Shown here piece by piece: positions 8,201 through 12,551 of a stretch of DNA of 12,551 bases. A program made the translations under genes and the position numbers. The stretch spans positions 1 through 12,551 of the forward strand of contig CAQIDI010000015.1 of assembly GCA_948806215.1 (NCBI GenBank), read 5' to 3'. The notes beneath the pieces were generated by a model. The model did no database searches, was not told the origin of the DNA, and saw only the letters and a program-made list of their open reading frames with translations. How positions within the stretch are numbered: the first letter of the stretch is position 1; every line of letters starts with the position of its first letter. The stretch comes from an uncultured Eubacteriales bacterium (GTDB lineage Bacteria; Bacillota; Clostridia; Christensenellales; UBA1242).

Positions 8201-9751
8201 ATGGGGATTATTGAAATAAATAATTTTTCGCATACTTTTGGCGATAAAGTATTATTTGAAGATAGCAGCTTTGTTTTAAATCCTAAAGAAAAAATAGGAT
8301 TAACAGGTGTTAATGGTGCTGGCAAAAGCACACTGCTAAAAATAATTATGGGCGAAGTGTTGTTAGATAAAGGCACATTTTATAAAAACCCTAAATACAC
8401 AATTAAATATCTTGATCAACACGCAGAAGTTAAAGGTGACGATACCATTAAGCAATATTTAAGCGGTGCATATAAAGACTTGTTTGAAATAGAAGAAAAA
8501 GTTGAAAAAATAAACGAAGCTTTGGCTACTGAGCAAAACCCCAAAAAACTTGAGAAATTGCTTAATCAAAGTGGCGAGTATTACGAGTTTTTAGCAGCGA
8601 ACAATTTTTATGCAATCGATTCTGAAATAGAAAAGGTATGCTTTGGATTGGGCATTACTGGCTTTGGATTAAACACACAAGTAAAAACATTAAGTGGTGG
8701 GCAGCGTGCAAAAGTTATGCTTGCAAAATTGTTGCTTGAAAGCCCAGATGTTATGGTGCTAGATGAGCCCACAAACTTTTTAGATGTTAGCCATATCGAA
8801 TGGTTAACAAAGTTTATAAATTCTTCCGATAAAGCTTTTATTATTGTTAGCCATGACACACATTTTTTAAACGATGTTGTAACAAATATTTGTGATGTTG
8901 ATAATAATCGTATTAATAAATATAGTGGTAACTACGAAAAATGTATGGCTATAAAAGAAGCAAAACGCGTTCAACACGAAAAAAATTATGAGCAACAACA
9001 ACGCGAAATAAAAAAGATGGAAGATTATATTGCCAGAAATAAAGCCAGAGCAGCAACTGCAAATATGGCTCATTCGCGTGAGAAAATGTTAAGTAGGCTA
9101 GATATTATAAATCCGCCTAGCGAACAAATTAAACCAACATTTAGCTTTAAATACAAGCCGTTTGCAGGTAACTTGGTTTTAAAAGTTAGTAAACTTCAAG
9201 TTGGATATAACGGAAAGTCCCTATTAAAACCATTAAATTTCGAAGTTAATAATGGCGAAAGAATTGCAATAACTGGCTTTAATGGCATTGGTAAAAGCAC
9301 GTTGTTAAAAACCATTATTGGGCAAATTAGTGCGATTTCTGGTAATAGTGAAATAGCAAGAAACATTGTTGTTGGCTATTACGAACAAGAAAACGAATTT
9401 AACAATATCGATATAACACCGGTAACATATGTTTCTAATAAATTTCCAAAGTTAAACGAAAAAGAAGTTAGAACTGCACTTAATAAATGCGGTTTAAATG
9501 CAATTCATTGCAAAAAATCAATTAGCAAACTTAGTGGTGGCGAACAAAGCAAAATTAAAATATGTGTTTTAACGCTTACTGCTTGCAATTTGTTAATTTT
9601 AGATGAACCAACAAATCATTTAGATGTTTTTGCTATTGACAGATTAGAACAAGCCATTAAAGAATTTGATGGAACTGTTATTTTTGTTAGTCACTCAAAA
9701 CCTTTTGTAAATTCACTTGCAACTAAAATTATTGATTTAGAAAAATTATAA
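8201..9751 (+). CDS. ABC-F family ATPase (ribosome-associated, no membrane domain)
   Basis: 516 residues with two ABC ATPase domains in one chain and no membrane segments. Domain 1: Walker A GVNGAGKST (36-44), signature LSGGQ (164-168), Walker B with D188-E189 in LDEPTNFLD. A charged helical linker of about 80 residues follows (about 235-315, rich in Lys, Glu, Gln and Arg), the position where ABC-F proteins carry the P-site tRNA interaction motif. Domain 2: Walker A GFNGIGKST (359-367), LSGGE (444-448), D468-E469 in LDEPTNHLD. ABC-F proteins bind the ribosomal E site and relieve stalling; some confer resistance to ribosome-targeting antibiotics. Co-transcription with gltX fits a housekeeping translation role (inference). 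The subfamily (YkpA/YbiT, Uup or another) is left open. The ribosome binding site is weak: AGGG overlaps the gltX stop only 4 bases before the ATG, so translational coupling is likely. Confidence 0.95.
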   Translation: MGIIEINNFSHTFGDKVLFEDSSFVLNPKEKIGLTGVNGAGKSTLLKIIMGEVLLDKGTFYKNPKYTIKYLDQHAEVKGDDTIKQYLSGAYKDLFEIEEKVEKINEALATEQNPKKLEKLLNQSGEYYEFLAANNFYAIDSEIEKVCFGLGITGFGLNTQVKTLSGGQRAKVMLAKLLLESPDVMVLDEPTNFLDVSHIEWLTKFINSSDKAFIIVSHDTHFLNDVVTNICDVDNNRINKYSGNYEKCMAIKEAKRVQHEKNYEQQQREIKKMEDYIARNKARAATANMAHSREKMLSRLDIINPPSEQIKPTFSFKYKPFAGNLVLKVSKLQVGYNGKSLLKPLNFEVNNGERIAITGFNGIGKSTLLKTIIGQISAISGNSEIARNIVVGYYEQENEFNNIDITPVTYVSNKFPKLNEKEVRTALNKCGLNAIHCKKSISKLSGGEQSKIKICVLTLTACNLLILDEPTNHLDVFAIDRLEQAIKEFDGTVIFVSHSKPFVNSLATKIIDLEKL

Positions 9752-9776
9752 AAAAACACCATTAAAGGTGTTTTTT
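9751..9776 (+). terminator. Rho-independent terminator of gltX-abcF
   Basis: Ten-base stem AAAAAACACC (9751-9760) / GGTGTTTTTT (9767-9776), loop ATTAAA, with T run. It starts at the last base of the ABC-F stop codon. Confidence 0.9.
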
Positions 9777-9833
9777 GTGTTTTAATTAGTTTAAAAATGT
9801 TTATATGAACATATGCACATTTAAGCACGCATA

Positions 9834-9860
9834 AAAAAAGCCCCAATTAAGGGCTTTTTT
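9834..9860. terminator. Bidirectional terminator between convergent operons
   Basis: AAAAAAGCCC (9834-9843) / GGGCTTTTTT (9851-9860), loop of 7. A and T runs on both sides let it work in both directions: it ends the minus-strand folT-ecfA-ecfT transcript (the ecfT stop, 9861-9859, lies in its flank) and backs up the terminator at 9751-9776 on the plus strand. The 57 bases between the two hairpins show nothing else. Confidence 0.88.
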
Positions 9861-10431
9861 AATTAAAGTTTTTACTTCTAAGTGATAATTCCAACATATC
9901 TACTCGTTTAAAAATATTAGCAAAAAACATAATAAAAATAGTGTGAGATTTTGTAAACAATGTTTTTAAATTAAAGTTTATGTTTCTGGCTTTTAACGCT
10001 AATTTTAAGCTTTTAGCTTCTTTAGTAATTATGCTAACAAAATTTAGTGCTATAACAATCATAAGCGAAATTTGATTAATATCAACTTTAAAAAGTTTTA
10101 ACGGATATAACAAATAAGTAATGCCTTCTGCTATTTTAACAATGTTTAAAGTTTTACTAATTATATAACTAAAATTGCAAACCAAAATTATTTTTGCACA
10201 AATAATTAAACTATTAATCAGCGAATCAAAAATTAAATTAAAAGCAAACACTATTAAAATAAATATGGATATTGCTAATAAGTTTTTTAAAATACCTATA
10301 ACTTTTAATCTAAATATAATTATAAGTAATAGGTTAAATATAAGTGCACCAAGCAAAACATAAATGTTTCCAACTAAAAATATAACAAGCGAATAGGCTA
10401 TAAAAAATAAAATAACAAATAAACTAATCAC
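9859..10431 (-). CDS. ecfT: ECF transporter transmembrane subunit EcfT, unusually short
   Basis: Membrane scaffold of an energy-coupling factor transporter, linking the ATPase to the substrate-binding S component (here most likely FolT). 190 residues against about 260 for typical EcfT. The N-terminal two-thirds is a series of hydrophobic helices; the C-terminal part is the coupling region. The two coupling motifs, usually with Ala-Arg-Gly, read KARN (A148-R149-N150) and RSKN (S186-K187-N188), so both Gly are Asn and the second Arg is Lys. The amphipathic N-terminal segment with DPRxK seen in most EcfT is absent: in frame, a TAA stop lies only four codons above the GTG start. GTG at 10431 is supported by GAGGG (10441-10437) five bases upstream. 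The gene overlaps the ecfA end by 8 bases, which indicates translational coupling. The family call rests on layout, context and motif remnants. Confidence 0.82.
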   Translation of the reverse strand: MISLFVILFFIAYSLVIFLVGNIYVLLGALIFNLLLIIIFRLKVIGILKNLLAISIFILIVFAFNLIFDSLINSLIICAKIILVCNFSYIISKTLNIVKIAEGITYLLYPLKLFKVDINQISLMIVIALNFVSIITKEAKSLKLALKARNINFNLKTLFTKSHTIFIMFFANIFKRVDMLELSLRSKNFN

Positions 10432-11230
10432 TAAAACCCTCGCTTATAACTTTTATTAGGTCGCTATTGTTTAGCGAGTTAATTTTGTTTTTATTTAATA
10501 AAATATTAAATAACTTTAACTTTGTTGGAACAGCCATTTTTAGTTTTTCAAAAGTGCTTAAATCTTTAATTAAGTTAATTGGATTTTCTGAAACAACAAT
10601 TTCGCCTTTATCCATTATTATAACTTCGTTTGCAATAATTATTTCGTTAATAATGTTTGTTGTAAAAATAATGGTTATGCCAAGTTTATTTAGTTCGGTA
10701 AATAATTTGTATAATTCGTTTTTTGCTGTTGGGTCAAGTAGACTTGTGCATTCATCAAAAATTAATATTTCTGGTTTTAAGCTAAGCATTCCTGCAATAG
10801 CAATTCTTTGCTTTTGTCCAGAACTTAAATTAAAAGTTTCGCTATTTTTAAATTCTAGCATATCAACGCAGGTTAGTGCATAGTTAATACGCTCTTCAAA
10901 TTCTGATTTATCAATTTTATAGTTTTTTAAAATAAAAGCTATATCATCGTAAACATTATTAAAAATAATTTGGTTATCTGGGTTAGAAAACACAATTCCA
11001 ATTTTAACAATATTCTTCTTTTTTATATTTTTTAACTTTTCGTTATTTATTAAAACTTCGCCTTTTTGTGGTTTTAAAATTCCGCTAATAATTTGTGTTA
11101 AAGTGCTTTTGCCACTTCCGTTATTGCCAATAATAGCATAAATTTTATTATCGTTAAAATTGTAGTTAATGTTTGCTAACTTAAATTTTGAGTTTGGATA
11201 TTTGAAATTAATATTATTTAATGTAATCAT
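10424..11230 (-). CDS. ecfA: ECF transporter ATP-binding subunit, with altered catalytic motifs
   Basis: 268-residue ABC ATPase of the CbiO/EcfA type, which powers vitamin uptake with EcfT and an S component at the inner face of the membrane. Walker A is GNNGSGKST (35-43). The Q-loop region is VFSNPDNQ, the EcfA hallmark (usually VFQNPDNQ) with Ser82 in place of the Q-loop Gln. The signature is LSSGQKQR (135-142; usually LSGGQ). Walker B is ILIFDE with Glu160 kept, followed by CTSLLDP. The switch His, usually in a Thr-His context, is Asn192 in FTTNIINE. The codons are clear: TCT for Ser82, AAC for Asn192. The ribosome binding site GGAGG (11241-11237) lies 6 bases before the ATG. The gene is second in folT-ecfA-ecfT, 35 bases after folT. 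ECF modules usually have two ATPases; only one is here, so it forms a homodimer or pairs with a product encoded elsewhere. Confidence 0.93.
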   Translation of the reverse strand: MITLNNINFKYPNSKFKLANINYNFNDNKIYAIIGNNGSGKSTLTQIISGILKPQKGEVLINNEKLKNIKKKNIVKIGIVFSNPDNQIIFNNVYDDIAFILKNYKIDKSEFEERINYALTCVDMLEFKNSETFNLSSGQKQRIAIAGMLSLKPEILIFDECTSLLDPTAKNELYKLFTELNKLGITIIFTTNIINEIIIANEVIIMDKGEIVVSENPINLIKDLSTFEKLKMAVPTKLKLFNILLNKNKINSLNNSDLIKVISEGFSD

Positions 11231-11265
11231 ATAATGCCTCCAACTTATAAATCTAATTCAAATTT

Positions 11266-11982
11266 TTAATTTTTTGGTTTTAAGTTTTTTCGTGTTTTTG
11301 TGGCATTACTATTTTTTTGTTTTTTAGGTTCAACTTGCTTTTTGTTAGTGTTGTTTGAACTATTATTATCTAATTGTTTATTAATTATAGGTTCGGTTTG
11401 TAACTCGTTATTTTCGTTAGGTTCGGTTTGTTCTTCTTCATCTTCTTCAAAGTTATTATTTTTACTAAAAAAACTTGGGTAAACTTTTTTAAGTCCCCAG
11501 CAAACCAAACTTAAAGTTACAACTTGAATAGGCAACATAACTAGTTGTTTTAATAACCTTGTAGGTAAAATTGCGAACAATGCCTTTTTTGTTGTTATAT
11601 AAATCCATAAGGTGTTTAAAACTGTGTTGCAAATAAGCAAAACTAAAAATGTGCTAATAACTAATCTAATAATTAATTGTTTTTTGTTAAATTCTTTTTT
11701 AGGGGAGTAAAGTAGTAATCCGTAAATTAAGCCAGCTAAAGCACTAGAAATTGTGTAGCCAACAAAATATGCCCCAAAAGGAAATAATAAAGCACCAATT
11801 AAATCGCTAAGCCCAGCAATTAAAGTGGAATAAAAAGGTCCTAATAAAATTGCGGATAGCATAATTGGTAAAAATGCAAAGTTTATAGTTAAAATTGGTG
11901 TGTTAATAGATAAAAATCTAGATAATACTATAGTTACAGCAAGTAATAATGCTGCTAAAATTGTCTTTTTTAATTTTGACAT
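11266..11982 (-). CDS. folT: Folate-type ECF transporter S component (FolT) with a charged C-terminal tail
   Basis: Substrate-binding membrane subunit for folate uptake. Residues 1-172 match the FolT pattern as I know it: SRFLSINTPILTINFAFLP near residues 21-39, LLGPFYSTLIAGLSDLIGALLFPFGAYFVGYT (47-78), then NTLWIYI and ILPTRLLKQLVMLPIQ (138-153). Several hydrophobic helices are evident. Unlike usual FolT (about 170-190 residues), residues 174-238 form an added hydrophilic tail: an acidic part (EEDEEE) with a repeated QTEP ten residues apart, an Asn-rich stretch, then a Lys-rich basic end. The tail looks disordered. AGGAGG (11996-11991) lies 8 bases before the ATG and half of it lies in a hairpin. 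First gene of the folT-ecfA-ecfT operon, so this S component has its own energising genes. Folate specificity is from family resemblance. Confidence 0.92.
   Translation of the reverse strand: MSKLKKTILAALLLAVTIVLSRFLSINTPILTINFAFLPIMLSAILLGPFYSTLIAGLSDLIGALLFPFGAYFVGYTISSALAGLIYGLLLYSPKKEFNKKQLIIRLVISTFLVLLICNTVLNTLWIYITTKKALFAILPTRLLKQLVMLPIQVVTLSLVCWGLKKVYPSFFSKNNNFEEDEEEQTEPNENNELQTEPIINKQLDNNSSNNTNKKQVEPKKQKNSNATKTRKNLKPKN
11388..11431 (-). repeat. 14-base direct repeat in the folT tail
   Basis: TAGGTTCGGTTTGT (plus strand) occurs at 11388-11401 and 11418-11431, period 30 bases, encoding the two QTEP units of the acidic tail. It is an in-frame internal duplication consistent with a loosely constrained, disordered tail. 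Confidence 0.8.
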
Positions 11983-12098
11983 TAAAAATACCTCCTAAAT
12001 TAAATGTGTTTAATTTAGGAAATACGCGTCAAAATTTAATCGTTTTAAAATAAGGCATAAATACTTTCTCATAGGCCTATACCACCTATACAACTGTA
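11983..12098 (-). promoter_or_regulatory. folT 5' leader (about 115 nt), candidate unidentified RNA switch
   Basis: From the predicted start near 12098 to the ATG there are about 115 nt, the size of many riboswitches. The leader contains AUAGG twice, each able to pair with one CCUAU (in the palindrome ATAGGCCTAT, 12071-12080); a possible GGC/GCC pairing across 12078-12053; and the RBS hairpin at the 3' end. THF riboswitches are known upstream of folT in Clostridia, but I do not see their conserved ends (GGAGAGUAG at the 5' side, CCGCUCC at the 3' side) or any other known class. Confidence 0.4.
11993..12020 (-). promoter_or_regulatory. Hairpin that sequesters part of the folT ribosome binding site
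   Basis: Perfect 12-base inverted repeat: TCCTAAATTAAA (11993-12004) and TTTAATTTAGGA (12009-12020) with a four-base loop. On the folT mRNA the right arm contains the first four bases of the AGGAGG Shine-Dalgarno (11996-11991), so when folded it should limit translation. There is no T run, so it is not a terminator. Confidence 0.7.
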
Positions 12099-12103
12099 AA
12101 TAT

Positions 12104-12132
12104 ATAATATCATAAATTTATAATATGTTCAA
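12104..12132 (-). promoter_or_regulatory. Sigma-A-type promoter of folT-ecfA-ecfT
   Basis: On the minus strand: TTGAAC (12132-12127), 17-base spacer, TATTAT (12109-12104). It predicts transcription from about 12097-12098. It is divergent from the tRNA promoter, whose -35 box begins at 12196. Confidence 0.72.
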
Positions 12133-12143
12133 TACAATTAAAA

Positions 12144-12159
12144 AAATTAATATTAATTT
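12144..12159. repeat. 16-base AT palindrome between divergent promoters
   Basis: AAATTAATATTAATTT is a perfect palindrome midway between the folT -35 box and the tRNA -35 box. It could bind a dimeric regulator or act as an UP-like AT element, but in this AT-rich stretch chance is quite likely. Confidence 0.3.
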
Positions 12160-12195
12160 AATAAAAAATAAATGCTGAAATTTATTATTTTTTTA

Positions 12196-12225
12196 TTGAC
12201 TTTTATAATTTTCATATGCTATTAT
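12196..12225 (+). promoter_or_regulatory. Promoter of the tRNA-Ala/tRNA-Ile operon
   Basis: TTGACT (12196-12201), 18-base spacer, TATTAT (12220-12225). An AT-rich tract lies upstream. The predicted start is at about 12232, at the beginning of the leader hairpin, about 64 bases before the first tRNA. Confidence 0.65.
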
Positions 12226-12230
12226 ATTAG

Positions 12231-12292
12231 AGCATTTACATATCAGTTGCATACACCGGCCACCACCAATGCCTATGCAACTAGTAAATGCT
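12231..12292 (+). ncRNA. Long two-part leader hairpin upstream of tRNA-Ala
   Basis: Outer stem AGCATTTAC (12231-12239) / GTAAATGCT (12284-12292), 9 perfect pairs. Asymmetric internal loop ATATC / A. Inner stem AGTTGCATA (12245-12253) / TATGCAACT (12274-12282), 9 perfect pairs. The 20-base terminal loop is C-rich (CCACCACC) and can add GGC (12258-12260) / GCC (12271-12273). It occupies almost the entire pre-tRNA leader. Only four T follow (12292-12295), so it is a poor terminator. It may be a processing signal, an attenuator or a small RNA; I know no matching family. Confidence 0.6.
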
Positions 12293-12295
12293 TTT

Positions 12296-12372
12296 GGGGG
12301 TATAGCTCAGCTGGCTAGAGCACCTGCCTTGCAAGCAGGGGGTCAAGAGTTCGAATCTCTTTATCTCCACCA
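12296..12372 (+). tRNA. tRNA-Ala (anticodon UGC)
   Basis: Complete cloverleaf with encoded CCA. The acceptor GGGGGTA (12296-12302) pairs with TATCTCC (12362-12368). G3 faces T70, the G3-U70 wobble that is the main identity signal for alanyl-tRNA synthetase. D arm GCTC..GAGC; anticodon arm CCTGC-CTTGCAA-GCAGG with anticodon TGC; T arm AAGAG-TTCGAAT-CTCTT; discriminator A, then CCA (12370-12372). First of two tRNAs in one transcript. Confidence 0.98.
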
Positions 12373-12402
12373 ATATTATTTCTGTGTTGTTTGATTTTTC
12401 AA

Positions 12403-12437
12403 ACATATAACAATTTTATATGTGACATTGTTCACAT
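12403..12437 (+). other. Overlapping hairpins in the tRNA-Ala/tRNA-Ile spacer
   Basis: Two inverted repeats share bases: ACATATAA (12403-12410) / TTATATGT (12416-12423), and ATGTGA (12420-12425) / TCACAT (12432-12437). They cannot both form fully. A smaller TTTGA/TCAAA hairpin lies at 12390-12403. They fill most of the 68-nt spacer and may guide pre-tRNA cleavage. The second resembles a CRP-type site, but its position inside the transcript speaks against that. Confidence 0.5.
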
Positions 12438-12440
12438 TAT

Positions 12441-12517
12441 AGGAATGTAGCTCAGCCGGTTAGAGCACCACCCTGATAAGGTGGGGGTCGGTGGTTCGAG
12501 TCCACTCATTCCTACCA
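12441..12517 (+). tRNA. tRNA-Ile (anticodon GAU)
   Basis: Complete cloverleaf with encoded CCA. Acceptor AGGAATG (12441-12447) / CATTCCT (12507-12513); D arm GCTC..GAGC; anticodon arm CCACC-CTGATAA-GGTGG with anticodon GAT; T arm GGTGG-TTCGAGT-CCACT; discriminator A, CCA at 12515-12517. The Ala-UGC/Ile-GAU pair is the one often found in the 16S-23S rRNA spacer, but here it has its own promoter and terminator. Confidence 0.98.
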
Positions 12518-12520
12518 AAT

Positions 12521-12551
12521 AGGAATGAGTAGAAAATACTCATTCTTTTTT
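12521..12551 (+). terminator. Rho-independent terminator of the tRNA operon
   Basis: GAATGAGTA (12523-12531) / TACTCATTC (12537-12545), loop GAAAA, followed by T to the window end. It starts four bases after the CCA of tRNA-Ile. The left arm repeats the first seven bases of tRNA-Ile (AGGAATG) and is also complementary to the tRNA 3' end. Confidence 0.88.

Noticed and set aside
10467..10883. Open frame of 138 codons on the plus strand opposite ecfA
   Set aside because: It lies wholly inside the clearly recognised ecfA gene on the other strand, has no family resemblance, and such mirror frames are common in AT-rich coding DNA. The same reasoning removes frames opposite the oxidoreductase (2571-2864), truA (3118-3354) and the ABC-F gene (8608-8859).
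11983..12098. Classical THF riboswitch upstream of folT
   Set aside because: Its conserved ends (GGAGAGUAG and CCGCUCC) are not visible, so I report only an unidentified leader.
12144..12159. Regulator operator at the AT palindrome between divergent promoters
   Set aside because: The palindrome is made only of A and T in a region where this is likely by chance. It is listed as a repeat with low confidence, not as an operator.
12420..12437. CRP/FNR operator ATGTGA-N6-TCACAT
   Set aside because: It lies between two co-transcribed tRNA genes, not near a promoter, and is better explained as an RNA hairpin.
12504..12530. Attachment site of an integrated element at the tRNA-Ile 3' end
   Set aside because: The repeated segment is only 11 bases, inverted, four bases from the tRNA and shared with the terminator. 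No integrase or mobile gene is in the window.
1..12551. Use of TGA as Trp (Mycoplasma-type code), suggested by the AT richness
   Set aside because: Trp codons checked in gltX, folT, the lipoprotein and the oxidoreductase are all TGG, and no gene needs TGA read-through. The lack of TGA stops among eight genes is too small a sample.

Overview
The window looks like chromosome of a low-GC, Gram-positive-type anaerobe (Bacillota; an uncultured Clostridia-like lineage is my inference). The evidence is the strong AT bias, A/T-ending codons, AGGAGG-type ribosome binding sites, sigma-A-like promoters with about 17 bp spacers, a lipobox protein, a pyruvate:ferredoxin oxidoreductase, and a GltX with the N-terminal extension and KISKR-KDPE loop I associate with Clostridia. 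All eight stop codons visible here are TAA or TAG, and the Trp codons I checked are TGG, so nothing suggests the Mycoplasma code. No mobile element, CRISPR array or rRNA is visible.

Layout. 1-2911 (-): the first 970 codons of pyruvate:ferredoxin oxidoreductase, cut by the window edge. 2912-3040: a divergent promoter region serving this gene and truA (+). 3785-6351 (+): a two-gene unit encoding a membrane-anchored protein and a lipoprotein, which I argue are diverged tandem paralogues of unknown function. It has its own promoter and a terminator at 6351-6378. 6457-9776 (+): gltX and an ABC-F ATPase as a two-gene operon ending in a clear terminator. 9834-11982 (-): folT-ecfA-ecfT, a compact folate-type ECF transporter operon. 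11983-12295: a divergent control region with the folT promoter and a leader of about 115 nt, and the tRNA promoter and a long leader hairpin. 12296-12551 (+): tRNA-Ala(UGC), tRNA-Ile(GAU) and a terminator.

The core content is ordinary housekeeping: pyruvate oxidation, tRNA modification, tRNA charging, a ribosome-associated ATPase, folate uptake and tRNAs. The unusual points are five. (a) The membrane protein/lipoprotein pair. (b) The ECF module, whose single ATPase has Ser in the Q-loop, LSSGQ as signature and Asn in place of the switch His, and whose very short EcfT has lost both Gly residues of its coupling motifs. (c) The folT leader, which sequesters part of the ribosome binding site but does not match the THF riboswitch I know for folT genes. 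(d) A shared sequence at the start of the divergent folT and tRNA transcripts, long enough to allow RNA-RNA pairing. (e) A terminator after tRNA-Ile whose left arm can instead pair with the 3' end of the tRNA.
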